Source of the DNA: Nitrospina sp.
Lineage (GTDB): Bacteria > Nitrospinota > Nitrospinia > Nitrospinales > VA-1
Reading direction: 5' to 3'
DNA length: 53,552 nucleotides
Assembly: GCA_018702695.1 (NCBI GenBank)
Contig: JABIYR010000009.1
Coordinates: 1-53,552, forward strand
The position numbers and the translations under genes are program-made. Shown one piece after another: positions 1 to 8,799 of the stretch (position 1 is its first letter; each line of letters begins with the position of its first letter). The notes below the pieces were generated by a model, which searched no databases, had not been told where the DNA came from, and saw only the letters and a list, made by a program, of their open reading frames with translations.

Positions 1-148
1 TGGCGATATGCGTGGTGGTATCTTGTGGGAAGGGAGCCATGACCTTCTGGATGCTCCATGAATCATGCGGAGCACTTTCACTGGGGGAATTGCTGACAAG
101 CAGGACGAGAGTTAATATAAATATAATTTTCAAGGTGAACCATTTCAT
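1..148 (-). CDS. Secreted protein, N-terminal fragment (truncated by window edge)
   Basis: The open frame starts at an ATG (148, reverse strand) only 2 bases after the arsC stop codon, so it is probably co-transcribed with arsC. About 49 residues are visible. A short basic start (MKWFTLK) leads into a hydrophobic stretch and then a polar, Ser/Pro-rich segment, which looks like a Sec signal peptide. A GGAGG-like sequence lies about 15 bases upstream. The mature domain lies outside the window, so function cannot be assigned. An ATG two codons further in is an equally good start. Confidence 0.6.
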   Translation of the reverse strand, partial: MKWFTLKIIFILTLVLLVSNSPSESAPHDSWSIQKVMAPFPQDTTTHIA

Positions 149-150
149 CG

Positions 151-582
151 TTATGACAAAGCCTCCGGCAGGGTTTCAACAAAGGTAAGGATTTCATCTC
201 GTACTCGGCGGTAATGATTCAGAGCTTCTGCTTCCGTTTCTGCATTTTTAGCAAGTTTTGGAGGGTCCTCAAAGCCAAAATGCACGACTCGGGTAGAGCA
301 TGAAAAAACCGGACAATGCTCATCGGCGTGCCCGCATACCGTGATGACGAAATCGAAAGGAATGGTTTCTACCTCTTCCACCGTCTGCGATTTTTGGCTA
401 AGAATATCCACTCCGACCTCTTGCATGACACGAACCGCGTTGGGGTTCAGCCCATGTGCCTCCAGCCCGGCAGAAAAAGCCTGAATCGAGTTGCTCTTCA
501 AATGTCGTGCCCAACCTTCTGCCATCTGGCTTCTGCAAGAGTTGCCGGTGCACAAAAATAGAATTTTTAGTTTATCGATCAT
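151..582 (-). CDS. arsC: Arsenate reductase, thioredoxin-coupled (low-molecular-weight phosphatase fold)
   Basis: Cytoplasmic enzyme reducing arsenate to arsenite, with reducing power from thioredoxin. The product is 143 residues, normal for the family. The phosphate-binding loop CTGNSCRS (Cys11, Cys16, Arg17) is at the N-terminus, and the redox pair Cys83 and Cys90 sits in VCGHADEHCP; together these mark the ArsC2/Wzb-like arsenate reductase rather than a plain tyrosine phosphatase. A longer frame begins with TTG at 618, but ATG at 582 (MIDKLKILFLC) matches the family N-terminus and is preferred. The next gene follows after 2 bases. No arsR or arsB is visible here, so the rest of an arsenic operon, if any, is outside the window. 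Confidence 0.9.
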   Translation of the reverse strand: MIDKLKILFLCTGNSCRSQMAEGWARHLKSNSIQAFSAGLEAHGLNPNAVRVMQEVGVDILSQKSQTVEEVETIPFDFVITVCGHADEHCPVFSCSTRVVHFGFEDPPKLAKNAETEAEALNHYRRVRDEILTFVETLPEALS

Positions 583-688
583 GTTACTGAGGATACCACT
601 GGCTAGGTGTAGGGCCAACCGGCAATATCGTTTGTAGGTTGTCTCGTTGCGCTGGTTTGCCTTGTTTTATTTTTCAGGTGTGTTGAGC

Positions 689-717
689 TTGATTTTCGTT
701 TAATTTTCGCTTATTCT
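689..717 (+). promoter_or_regulatory. Putative sigma-70 promoter for lexA-dinB
   Basis: TTGATT (689-694), a 17-base spacer and TATTCT (712-717) precede lexA by 33 bases. Two TTTTCG motifs lie within the spacer (693-698, 704-709). No canonical Gram-positive or enterobacterial LexA box is seen here; the organism's own box is unknown. It probably drives the overlapping lexA-dinB pair. Confidence 0.5.
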
Positions 718-750
718 GATGAGACAAAAAACAGCACGGAGAGGTAGAAA

Positions 751-1350
751 ATGCATCTGACCAAACGTCAGCGCGAGATTTACGAATATCTCAAGGAGCA
801 TATTCATTCTAAAGGATATGCGCCCAGTATCATGGAGATTGGCAAACAGTTTCAACTGAGTTCGCCGGCAACAGTGCACAAGCACTTGACTCATTTGGAG
901 CAGAAGGGGCTGATTCGTAGAGAAACTAATTTGAGTCGAGCGATTGAGTTGCTGGAAGAACCGGCTTTGTCGCGAGGATACCCGGTGCTGGGCTGTATCG
1001 CGGCGGGCAAGCCGATTGAGGTGATGGATCACCGTGAGGTGATGGCTTTGTTGCCGGATGCGGGAGACAAAGATATTTTTGTGCTTCGGGTCAAAGGCAG
1101 TTCGATGATCGAAGACCATATTCAAGATGGCGATTATGTGATTGTGGAGCGTCGCAATACGGCAGAAAATGGAGAAACGGTGGTGGCCTTGATCGATAAC
1201 GACCGGGCTACTTTGAAACGGTTTTATCGTGAAAAGGGCCGGGTGCGTTTGCAACCAGCTCACCCGGACATGAAGCCGATCTATGTTGATGAAGGAGATT
1301 TTGCCATACAGGGCGTGGTGGTGGGTGTCTTGCGAAAGTTTGGCAAGTGA
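751..1350 (+). CDS. lexA: LexA SOS repressor
   Basis: Transcriptional repressor of the SOS regulon that cleaves itself when RecA filaments form on damaged DNA. The 199-residue product has an N-terminal winged helix (about 1-65, with SSPATVHKHLTHL as recognition helix) and a C-terminal S24 peptidase domain. The cleavage site is Ala85-Gly86 in CIAAGK; the catalytic Ser118 (KGSSM) and Lys156 (ATLKR) are both present, so it should be active. The start is ATG at 751 after GAGAGG. Its stop codon overlaps the GTG start of dinB (GTGA), so translation of the two is probably coupled, and SOS control of dinB would be through this unit. Confidence 0.96.
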   Translation: MHLTKRQREIYEYLKEHIHSKGYAPSIMEIGKQFQLSSPATVHKHLTHLEQKGLIRRETNLSRAIELLEEPALSRGYPVLGCIAAGKPIEVMDHREVMALLPDAGDKDIFVLRVKGSSMIEDHIQDGDYVIVERRNTAENGETVVALIDNDRATLKRFYREKGRVRLQPAHPDMKPIYVDEGDFAIQGVVVGVLRKFGK

Positions 1351-2522
1351 GTCCAGAATTACGCAAAATTTTGCATGTGGATATGGACGCATTTTATGTC
1401 TCGGTGGAAGAGGTGCTCGACCCTTCATTGAAGGGCAAGCCAGTAGTGGTAGGGGGAGACCCTGAAGGTCGAGGTGTGGTCGCGGCGGCATCGTATGCGG
1501 TCAGAAAATATGGGGTGCATTCTGCCATGCCCATTGCTAAGGCCAAGCGGTTGTGCCCGCATGCCATTTTTCTGCGTGGTTCGCACCGACAGTACAGCGA
1601 ATATTCATCGAAGATATTTGCAATTTTAAAACAATATTCTCCTTTGGTCGAGCCGATGTCGATGGATGAAGCGTTTGTCGACTTGACGGGGTGCGAACGA
1701 TTGCACGGCCCGGTACTGACATCGGCGGAAAAAATTCGTCATGAAATTTATGAGACGTTGGGTTTGAATGCTTCTATTGGCATTGCATCGAACAAACTGA
1801 TGGCAAAGATCGCTTCGGCTTATTGCAAGCCCAGTGGCATGTTGTGGATCGCTCCGGGTATGGAACAACGATTTCTGGTTCCGCTCTCCCTTCAACGCAT
1901 TCCAGGTATTGGACCAAAGGGCGGGGCAGAATTGCATCGCATGGGTATTAAATCTGTAGGCGACTTGGCTCGTTTACCGCAAGACCTGCTGGAGCAAGCT
2001 TATGGGAAGTGGGGGAAATCTCTTTATCGCAAGGCAAGGGGAATCAGCGATAGCGTGGTGGTGGGAGAGGCGGAAGACCCGCGCTCAATCAGTCGCGAGA
2101 CGACCTTGGAAACGGATTCAGCGGACTCGTTATTTTTGGAGTCGCAACTCAGTTATCTAACTGAAAAAGCGGCGAGCCAACTTAGGGAAAACAATTTGTT
2201 CGCTCAAACGGTGACGTTGAAATTGCGGTTCTCTGATTTTAAGACGGTGACTCGGTCGAAAACACTGGATATGCCAACGGCGGAAGATCATGTTTTATTT
2301 CATACGGGGGTTGGGTTGTTTCATAAACTGTTCACGCGCCGGGTGCGGATACGGCTGATTGGCATTGCGTTCACTTCTTTGACGGCAAGCCCTTACCTAC
2401 AAGAAGGTTTGTTTGATCAGAAAGGCGGGCGATGTTGGGATGACTTGTATCGGGGCATCGATCGCATTCGTCATAAATATGGTTTTAAATCGCTTTTGCG
2501 GGCGCGAAGTAGCCGCCGATGA
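1347..2522 (+). CDS. dinB: DNA polymerase IV (Y-family translesion polymerase)
   Basis: Error-prone polymerase that extends past lesions and mismatched termini. It has 391 residues, full length for DinB. The palm begins with VDMDAFYVSVEE (metal ligand Asp12); the second catalytic motif SMDEAFVDL has Asp107 and Glu108. SIGIASNKLMAKIAS follows, then the helix-hairpin-helix RIPGIGPKGG in the thumb, and a C-terminal little-finger domain. No clear beta-clamp peptide was identified at the C-terminus. The start is GTG at 1347, overlapping the lexA stop. The pairing with lexA means the polymerase is co-expressed with its likely repressor. Confidence 0.95.
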   Translation: MSPELRKILHVDMDAFYVSVEEVLDPSLKGKPVVVGGDPEGRGVVAAASYAVRKYGVHSAMPIAKAKRLCPHAIFLRGSHRQYSEYSSKIFAILKQYSPLVEPMSMDEAFVDLTGCERLHGPVLTSAEKIRHEIYETLGLNASIGIASNKLMAKIASAYCKPSGMLWIAPGMEQRFLVPLSLQRIPGIGPKGGAELHRMGIKSVGDLARLPQDLLEQAYGKWGKSLYRKARGISDSVVVGEAEDPRSISRETTLETDSADSLFLESQLSYLTEKAASQLRENNLFAQTVTLKLRFSDFKTVTRSKTLDMPTAEDHVLFHTGVGLFHKLFTRRVRIRLIGIAFTSLTASPYLQEGLFDQKGGRCWDDLYRGIDRIRHKYGFKSLLRARSSRR

Positions 2523-2594
2523 TCCATCGTTGTTTAGTTTTAAAGTCAAAACTTAAAATTATTCTTCCCGACAAGGGGAGTGAGGGAGTTTGTA

Positions 2595-3731
2595 ATGAAT
2601 CATGAAAAATTAAGAAAAGAATTTCCAGTTGTTGAAGAGTTGATTTTTTTCGACCATGCCCGGGTCGCGCCGTTACCCGAACGGGTGCGAAAAGTGGTGA
2701 CGGAATTTATAGACGATGCCACGCGTTTTGGCACGGCTCATTATGAAACATGGATAACAGGAATCGATCGGGCGCGGAAAAATTTTGCCCGACTCATCAA
2801 TGCCAGTACGGATGAAGTGGCATTTGTTAAAAATACATCCGAGGGGCTTGCCATCGTTGCGAATGGGTTGGACTGGAAGTCGGGCGATAATGTGGTCATT
2901 CCCGACATTGAATTCCCCGCTAATGTGTACCCGTGGTGGAACCTGAAACGCTTGGGTGTCGAAACCCGTATGGTGCATGCGGTTGAAGGGCGGGTGTTGT
3001 TCGATGATATTGTGAAACAGGTGGATGCGCGAACACGGCTCATTTCTATCAGTTCGGTGGAATGCAATAGTGGCTTTCGCACGGACCTCAATCGCATTGG
3101 CGCGTTCTGTAAGGAAAAAGGCATCTTGTTTTGTGTGGACGCGATTCAAAGTTTGGGCGTTATACCGATGGATGTGAAACGTGACCAGATCGATTTTCTC
3201 TCAGCCGATGGACATAAATGGATGCTCAGCGTCGAAGGGCTGGGAGGGTTTTATATTTCCAAAGAGGTGCTGGAAAAAATATATCCGGTGACAGTAGGGT
3301 GGGGCAATATGGTCAATGCTGGTGATTTTATGAATTATGAATTTGGCTTCAGGCCCAATGCGCAACGGTTCGAAGAAGGTTCGCTCAATACTCTAAGCAT
3401 TCATGCATGGGGTGCGGCGCTGGAATTGTTGTTGGAGACGGGTGTTGAAAATATCGAGCAACGAGTGATGCGCCTTGGTGATGAGGTGATAGAGCAACTC
3501 CAACGACGCGATTTAAAACTATACAGTTCGACTCACCCGGCGGAACGTTCAGGGAATATTTCTTTTGTCATGGAACAGGATGTCAGCCGACTTTATGAGT
3601 GGATGCTGGAGAGAAAAGTCAAACTCACGGTTCGCGATGGTCTCGTTCGCCTCTCACCGCATTTTTATAACAATGAAGACGAAATTCTCAGATTCTTTGA
3701 TCTGCTGGATAATTATATAAAGGAGAAATAG
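2595..3731 (+). CDS. Class V aminotransferase (cysteine desulfurase / isopenicillin epimerase-like)
   Basis: PLP-dependent enzyme of fold type I, 378 residues. The cofactor Lys208 is in SADGHKWML and Asp182 (CVDAIQSLG) would contact the pyridine nitrogen. The N-terminus IFFDHARVAPLP replaces the usual YLDHAATTP of true cysteine desulfurases, and no loop cysteine motif typical of NifS or SufS is evident, so a sulfur-transfer role is uncertain; it is closer to the IPN-epimerase-like branch. ATG at 2595 has a GGAG six bases upstream, better than the GTG at 2580. A peroxiredoxin gene follows after 2 bases, so the two form an operon. Substrate unknown. Confidence 0.85.
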   Translation: MNHEKLRKEFPVVEELIFFDHARVAPLPERVRKVVTEFIDDATRFGTAHYETWITGIDRARKNFARLINASTDEVAFVKNTSEGLAIVANGLDWKSGDNVVIPDIEFPANVYPWWNLKRLGVETRMVHAVEGRVLFDDIVKQVDARTRLISISSVECNSGFRTDLNRIGAFCKEKGILFCVDAIQSLGVIPMDVKRDQIDFLSADGHKWMLSVEGLGGFYISKEVLEKIYPVTVGWGNMVNAGDFMNYEFGFRPNAQRFEEGSLNTLSIHAWGAALELLLETGVENIEQRVMRLGDEVIEQLQRRDLKLYSSTHPAERSGNISFVMEQDVSRLYEWMLERKVKLTVRDGLVRLSPHFYNNEDEILRFFDLLDNYIKEK

Positions 3732-3733
3732 AC

Positions 3734-4387
3734 ATGGCTCTATTTGAAGAGATCGCAAAATTTCAAAAGGAAATGATGCCTAAAATCCCTCAAGACGTTT
3801 TGCAGACGATGCAAAAAACATCAGCCGAAATCATAAGTAAAAATTTGCATCATGGCGCGTTGAAGTCCGGTGACACCATCCCGGCTTTCACGTTGCCCGA
3901 TGCAACCGGGGCCCCAGTCTCTTCCGATCAATTATTGAAGAGTGGTTTATTGGTGATCAGCTTTTACCGCGGAGGCTGGTGTCCGTATTGCAACCTTGAA
4001 CTGAAAGCGTTGCAGAGTGCGTTACTGAAAATTAAAACTCTCAAGGCGAACCTGATTGTTATTTCCCCAGAGTTGCAGGACCATGCGCGAGTCACACAAG
4101 AGGAGAACTCGTTGGAGTACCCGGTATTGAGTGATGTTGACAATAGCGTGGCAAAACAATTCGGGCTTGTGTATGAACTGGGGGAAGAAATGACAGAATT
4201 GTTCAAGCACACATTTAATTGGGACTTGCAGTCTATCAATGGGGCGCAAAAAGTGGAGTTGCCTTTTCCTGCGACTTATATTGTGAATCAGGAGGGAGTC
4301 GTCAAATATGCGTTTGTAGATGCAGACTACACCCAGCGAGCGGAACCCGATAAAATTATTGAGGTGCTAAGAAGTTGCGGTGACTAA
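3734..4387 (+). CDS. Peroxiredoxin-like protein (AhpC/TSA superfamily)
   Basis: Predicted cytosolic thiol peroxidase of 217 residues. The core shows SFYRGGWCPYCNLEL with Cys83 and Cys86, the CxxC arrangement typical of the Prx-like2 group instead of the single peroxidatic Cys of AhpC. About 45 residues of helical N-terminal extension precede the thioredoxin fold. There is no signal peptide. The start lies 2 bases after the aminotransferase stop. The 3' end overlaps by 4 bases the stop of the convergent lipoprotein gene. Likely role: peroxide detoxification; the specific reductant cannot be told. Confidence 0.85.
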   Translation: MALFEEIAKFQKEMMPKIPQDVLQTMQKTSAEIISKNLHHGALKSGDTIPAFTLPDATGAPVSSDQLLKSGLLVISFYRGGWCPYCNLELKALQSALLKIKTLKANLIVISPELQDHARVTQEENSLEYPVLSDVDNSVAKQFGLVYELGEEMTELFKHTFNWDLQSINGAQKVELPFPATYIVNQEGVVKYAFVDADYTQRAEPDKIIEVLRSCGD

Positions 4388-5721
4388 CCGGGCTGGATAA
4401 GGGTGATAAAATTTTTCAGGTTTTCTTTTTCTCGAATTCCTTGTGCCAGTTTTAGTGCGTCTTCTTTGGTTTTAAATTTATCTACTTGCACCCGATAAAC
4501 CAATTTTTCGCTCTGTGTCATAAAAGCGTTGTAGCCCTTTTTTGTAAGTTTACCTAAAAGGCTTTGAGCATAGGCTTTGGTTTTATAGGCCCCGACTTGT
4601 ACTGTGTAGAGTTTTTTGGGTTGTGTAGAGTTTTTTAAAAGTTTCTTGCTGGGCTTGGTTTTGTCGCGGTTGGTTTTTCCCGAATTCCCAATATGATGTG
4701 GGGCGACCAGGGTCGCTCGCAAGGCATTCAAGGGAATGGGGGTTTCCACTTTTTGTTCGATGGCTTTAGGCGTATCGGTCAACGGAGCCATTTCGGTTTC
4801 TACATCGTGAACCTTATGAACCACAGCATTGACAGCTACTCTGTTTTTCGGCTCTGCCGCTATTTTAGAGGCAGTGGGTACGAGATTGTTGTCTAAGGTC
4901 GCTACTTCTTTGGGAGCTTCTTCTGCGGTATCATTTTGCAAAACCACCACTTCTTCATCGAGTGTCAAAGCCTGAGCCCATTCCGATTTGAGCTGCTGAA
5001 GTTCTTTGATTTTATTTAAATCGTTGGTGGCTTTTTTTGCGATCAGCAGATCGTCAAACTGTGTATTGGCCACGGCATTTTCTGGTTTTTTTATCAGCGC
5101 CGTCAACTTGTCAACCATCTTGGATGTCATTTTGCTCAAGTTGAGTTTGTTGGTGACGAATTGAATGGGGGCAAATAGGGCGGTGCTGATTCCCGTGGGA
5201 ATTTTTCCAATGCCAGAAAAATCGTGTTCTGTTTGCTCGGCGCGCCAGAGAATCTCGCCGGTGCGTGTATCCACCATTTGTATGGAAACGCTAAGCTCTA
5301 TCGAGGAGTGGATGATTAAATAATTCCGCTCTACTTTGTTTATGCGGCTGAAAACAATGGCATCGGCCCCCAGAATTTCGCCAAACTGCATGGGGTTGAT
5401 GACAAGAAAACCGGATGGGTCGGTCAAATCATTTTGTTTTAGCAGTCCGTCGACAATATATTTTTCGAGCAAGTTGAATTTGGATTGCTTGAGATTGGCA
5501 TACAAGCCTTGCCGGAACATGTCGGCCATTTCTTGTTGCCCCGAATGGCTCACTTCAATCGGTAAGATAGCTACCGTTTGGTTTTTGGATAAGCTATTGA
5601 GGTTGCCTGCCACCTTGGTCTGCAAGTTTGAGGCACAGCCCGAGAATAGAACCAGAAAAATTAACAGGCTCAATGCTCTGTGTAAAATCAGGCGTGAAAT
5701 ATTTGAGGTGATAAGTGTCAT
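4384..5721 (-). CDS. Envelope lipoprotein with GNA1162/CsgG-like domain and C-terminal SPOR domain
   Basis: 445 residues. The signal peptide ends in the lipobox LFSGC (Cys29). Residues about 45-215 start with a VAILPIEV strand and contain LGADAIVFSRI and VDTRTGEILWRAE, the layout of GNA1162 (DUF799) and CsgG-related periplasmic lipoproteins. A low-complexity linker follows, and residues about 367-442 form a SPOR peptidoglycan-binding domain (LYTVQVGAYKTKAYAQ, then VYRVQVDKFKT). It should be anchored in the outer membrane and touch denuded glycan strands. The start ATG has AAGG 6 bases upstream. Its upstream neighbour (11-base gap) is a paralogue without SPOR, so the pair probably works together. 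Confidence 0.75.
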   Translation of the reverse strand: MTLITSNISRLILHRALSLLIFLVLFSGCASNLQTKVAGNLNSLSKNQTVAILPIEVSHSGQQEMADMFRQGLYANLKQSKFNLLEKYIVDGLLKQNDLTDPSGFLVINPMQFGEILGADAIVFSRINKVERNYLIIHSSIELSVSIQMVDTRTGEILWRAEQTEHDFSGIGKIPTGISTALFAPIQFVTNKLNLSKMTSKMVDKLTALIKKPENAVANTQFDDLLIAKKATNDLNKIKELQQLKSEWAQALTLDEEVVVLQNDTAEEAPKEVATLDNNLVPTASKIAAEPKNRVAVNAVVHKVHDVETEMAPLTDTPKAIEQKVETPIPLNALRATLVAPHHIGNSGKTNRDKTKPSKKLLKNSTQPKKLYTVQVGAYKTKAYAQSLLGKLTKKGYNAFMTQSEKLVYRVQVDKFKTKEDALKLAQGIREKENLKNFITLIQPG

Positions 5722-5732
5722 GCAGACCTTAA

Positions 5733-6707
5733 TTAATGAGTCGTTGAAGCATCGAATTGAGCCATGCCCTCTTTATAAAACTTTTTTCCTGTCAGTCCAT
5801 TTTTGTTTCTCAAGGTGCCAATTATCAATGAGCTGGTGACTTTGTCCGCCGCATTAATAGTGTAGCTCCCACTATAAAGCCCCGGTACGATCTCTTTTAG
5901 AGGTATATTTGATTTCCAGCTCCCGATATCAAAATAGCCTGTCAGCCCAGGGTCGCCTTTCAGGTTCACATAGATTCGGTCATTGGGTTTGAGTTTCAGG
6001 TTTGGCTTTAAGTTAGTTTCAATTTGAGTGATCTCAGGCAGGCGAATTTCACCTTTCCAGTTATCGGCCGGGTCGGGAATTTTTCGCATCATGTTGATTG
6101 AAAACAATTCTGCTGTTTTTAAATAAGCCTGATGAACTTTCACGTTGTCGATTTGATCTTGAATGATTTCGACAAGAGTCGGAGACAGAATTCCTGAATA
6201 AGTCATTTCCCTATGTTCTGTGTCCCAGAGAATGTCTCCAGTTCTCAGGTCGAGCATTTCAATTTTTGCTTTGATAGCCGTTTCAGCGTGAATCCCGCCA
6301 GTGAAGTTGTTGACAGACAGAACATTGGCGCGAACGATAGCATCGACGTTCAGAATTTCGCGAAGCTTTTCATGACTCAATGCTGAAATTTTTTTAGGGT
6401 CAGTGAAGCCTGCTTGTTGTAATTTTTTATCAATCGTTTCCAGAGGCAAGTCGACATAACCGAGATAGCTGAAATAATTGTAGAAACAGGTTCGAAACAA
6501 TTTATGAGGCGAAATTTTTTCCAGGTCCGGTTCTTGTAACGTGAAGGGCAATATAGCCACTGAACGCGGTTGCATGCTGGGGTTCGTGTGGTTCTGACGA
6601 ATTTCCAAGTCAACGGTGCCACACCCGGCTAGCAAAATGCCAACGAGTACGATGCATCGTTTCGCAAAGGAATAAATACGGTCAGGGCTCACTATGGGGC
6701 GCTCCAT
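5733..6707 (-). CDS. Envelope lipoprotein, GNA1162/CsgG-like, paralogue of the next gene
   Basis: 324 residues with lipobox LLAGC (Cys29). The N-terminal domain matches its neighbour in order of elements: SVAILPF, a middle stretch with LNVDAIVRANV, and LDLRTGDILWDTEHRE, with a shared small motif after it (YSGI versus FSGI). The C-terminal 110 residues differ: no SPOR, but a beta-rich segment (DRIYVNLKGDPGLTGYFDIG) that might be an Ig-like domain. First gene of a two-gene minus-strand operon. Likely an outer-membrane-associated assembly lipoprotein; no curli genes are seen here, so a CsgG secretion role is not supported. Confidence 0.7.
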   Translation of the reverse strand: MERPIVSPDRIYSFAKRCIVLVGILLAGCGTVDLEIRQNHTNPSMQPRSVAILPFTLQEPDLEKISPHKLFRTCFYNYFSYLGYVDLPLETIDKKLQQAGFTDPKKISALSHEKLREILNVDAIVRANVLSVNNFTGGIHAETAIKAKIEMLDLRTGDILWDTEHREMTYSGILSPTLVEIIQDQIDNVKVHQAYLKTAELFSINMMRKIPDPADNWKGEIRLPEITQIETNLKPNLKLKPNDRIYVNLKGDPGLTGYFDIGSWKSNIPLKEIVPGLYSGSYTINAADKVTSSLIIGTLRNKNGLTGKKFYKEGMAQFDASTTH

Positions 6708-7098
6708 ATAAATTGTTGATTAATTTGGCTTTATTTCTTATTTAGGGTTTCTCCAATATATGAAATTTGGTTGTTTTTGTCAATATTTTAAAGAATTTGT
6801 TTAAATTTGATGTTTTTGATGATAGGAAGCCTCGGCATCTTCGACCCACCTAGCATGATAATCAAAGAACTCAGATCTTGTCATCCTGACGAATCGAAGC
6901 AGGGTATTTGCTAGGCTCATGCACCGCTCTTGATAGAGCTGAGGGTCAAGGCCCCTTTAGTTATTCATCGGCATTTGTTGATTCGGTAATGAACAATATA
7001 CTGTTATTAGGAGGCGCGGTTTGAAGGGCCTTGATTCAAAAAAACATATTTGTTAAAGTTGCTAATATTGAGAAACGTTAATTTCGAGGGCTTTTTGA
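6708..7098. other. Divergent intergenic region, 391 bp
   Basis: This region lies between the minus-strand lipoprotein operon and the plus-strand MlaC gene and must carry both promoters. The first 80 bases are very AT-rich. A segment around 6835-6960 (containing TCTTGTCATCCTGACGAATC) is different in composition and resembles the general type of short dispersed intergenic repeat; I see no second copy in this window. A fair sigma-70 match for the MlaC gene is TTGAAG (7021-7026), 18 bases, CATATT (7045-7050). No gene is supported. Confidence 0.5.
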
Positions 7099-7728
7099 AT
7101 GAACAGTAAAAATATTTGGGTTGCGGCGTTTTTTACCGTTTCGCTATTTTGGGTTTCTGGGCCAGTGTTTGCAGAATCTCATATTACATCTGACCTGAAG
7201 GGAACGATTGATCAGGTTTTAGAGATTGTTTCAGACACTGATCTGAAAAAAAGGCCGACTGAAAGAAGAGAGAAGTTGCGTCAAGCCATAGCCTTGCGTT
7301 TTAACTATAAACAAATGGTGATGCGTTCATTGGCGAGTAATTATAAGAATCGCAGTGATAAAGAGCGCGAAGAGTTTACCGATCTATTTAAAAAATTACT
7401 CGAAAACTCTTATGCCAGCAAAATTGAGAACTATCAGGACGAGACCATTGAATATGCTGGGGAATTGGTCAAAGGCAACTTTGCTATGGTCAAAACGAAG
7501 ATTGTTCGTAAAGATGGCACGGTCAATGTTGACTATAAAATGGTCAAAGAGGGCGGTCAATGGCTGGTTTATGACTTTGTAATAGAAGGCGTGAGCCTGA
7601 TTCGTAATTACCGATCTCAGTTTTCTAAGATAATCAGCACCGAGTCGTACTCATCATTGGTCAGTAAATTGAGCAAAAAGATTGAAGACCTTGAATCCAG
7701 TAGCAAAACCGATGCGGAAAACCTTTAA
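7099..7728 (+). CDS. MlaC/Ttg2D family periplasmic lipid-binding protein
   Basis: 209 residues with a Sec signal peptide cleaved near VFAES. The mature part matches the MlaC (toluene-tolerance Ttg2D) family: RREKLRQAIALRFNY near the N-terminus, LLENSYASKIENYQ, then VDYKMVKEGGQWLVYDFVIEGVSLIRNYR. MlaC carries phospholipid between the inner- and outer-membrane Mla complexes; the relative HpnM sits with an RND exporter in hopanoid clusters. Here no MlaBDEF genes are nearby, but an RND/MMPL exporter lies one gene away in the convergent orientation, so HpnM-like function is an alternative. The GHMP kinase follows 14 bases downstream. Confidence 0.85.
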   Translation: MNSKNIWVAAFFTVSLFWVSGPVFAESHITSDLKGTIDQVLEIVSDTDLKKRPTERREKLRQAIALRFNYKQMVMRSLASNYKNRSDKEREEFTDLFKKLLENSYASKIENYQDETIEYAGELVKGNFAMVKTKIVRKDGTVNVDYKMVKEGGQWLVYDFVIEGVSLIRNYRSQFSKIISTESYSSLVSKLSKKIEDLESSSKTDAENL

Positions 7729-7742
7729 GAAAAGAGAATAAG

Positions 7743-8750
7743 GTGCCCCGCATTATTAAAAGCTCTGCCCCCACTCGTATCGATTTGGCCGGAGGTACCC
7801 TTGATATTTGGCCGTTGCACCTTTTTTTTGATAGTCCCCCTACACTTAATGCGGCGATTGATCTTTACGCAACCGTAGAAATCATTCCGCGCAAAGACAA
7901 ACGCATCATTCTGACCTCACGCGATTTGGCCTTGAGTGAAAAATTTTCCTCATTGCGGGCCCTTCCTGACAAACACCCTTTAGAGCTTATTGTGCGCACG
8001 TTGAAATTCTACGCTCCGAAATCGGGTTTAGAAATTATCACAGACTGCCAGGCCCCGGCGGGGTCGGGCATTGGCGGTTCTTCGGCGTTAAATATTGCTT
8101 TACACGGAGGTTTAAACCTTTTGACGGGGCAACGTTACGGTAAGGCTGAGATGATTGAAATTGCCAAAAATATTGAAACCCAGGTTATTAAGGTTCCGGC
8201 TGGGTGTCAGGATTATTATCCCGCCATGTATGGTGGGGTGAGAAAAGTTTTGCCGGGAGTCCAACATACCAAGACGGAAAAATTTTCCATCCGCCCGGCT
8301 GAACTGACCCGAAATTTTGTTCTGTGTTATACCGGGAAACCGCGAAACTCTGGCATCAATAATTGGGAGGTGACAAAAAATGCGGTGGATGGAAACCGAG
8401 CCGTCATCCGTCATCTGACATCCATTCGAGATTGCGCGATGGATATGGAGCAGGCGTTGAGCAGGGGTAACCTCAAAAATGTGGCTCCCATTTTTGATCG
8501 CGAATGGAAAGCCAGAAAACAATTGGCTCCAGATATAAGCACCCCTGAGATGGATCGATTGATGCGCGCCGCACGAAAAAAGGGGGCTTTGGCGGGCAAG
8601 GTTTGCGGTGCCGGTGGTGGAGGGTGTGTGGCTTTCATTGTGCCTCCTGCCAAAAAACAATCGGTGATTGATGAACTCACCTCAAAAGGAGGTTGCGTAC
8701 TTCCTTTCCGTTTCGTTTCCCGTGGCCTACAAACCGTAGTGCATCGTTAG
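7743..8750 (+). CDS. GHMP-family sugar kinase (HddA/galactokinase-like)
   Basis: ATP-dependent small-molecule kinase of 335 residues starting with GTG. Motif 1 is SAPTRIDLAGGTLD, the ATP-binding motif 2 is PAGSGIGGSSALNIAL at about 102-117, and motif 3 is KVCGAGGGGCVAFIV near residue 285. The N-terminus resembles D-glycero-D-manno-heptose-7-phosphate kinases more than mevalonate kinases, which would fit LPS heptose synthesis, but the substrate cannot be fixed from sequence alone. It lies 14 bases after the MlaC-type gene and probably shares its transcript. The downstream exporter gene is convergent. Confidence 0.8.
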   Translation: MPRIIKSSAPTRIDLAGGTLDIWPLHLFFDSPPTLNAAIDLYATVEIIPRKDKRIILTSRDLALSEKFSSLRALPDKHPLELIVRTLKFYAPKSGLEIITDCQAPAGSGIGGSSALNIALHGGLNLLTGQRYGKAEMIEIAKNIETQVIKVPAGCQDYYPAMYGGVRKVLPGVQHTKTEKFSIRPAELTRNFVLCYTGKPRNSGINNWEVTKNAVDGNRAVIRHLTSIRDCAMDMEQALSRGNLKNVAPIFDREWKARKQLAPDISTPEMDRLMRAARKKGALAGKVCGAGGGGCVAFIVPPAKKQSVIDELTSKGGCVLPFRFVSRGLQTVVHR

Positions 8751-8799
8751 CAAAAGCTCTACCTGCAAGCAATTTTTCTGACTGAAAGCGTTCCCATGC

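Noticed and set aside
700-1491. 263-codon minus-strand open frame
   Set aside because: It lies antisense over lexA and the start of dinB, has no family resemblance and simply reflects codon bias of the real genes.
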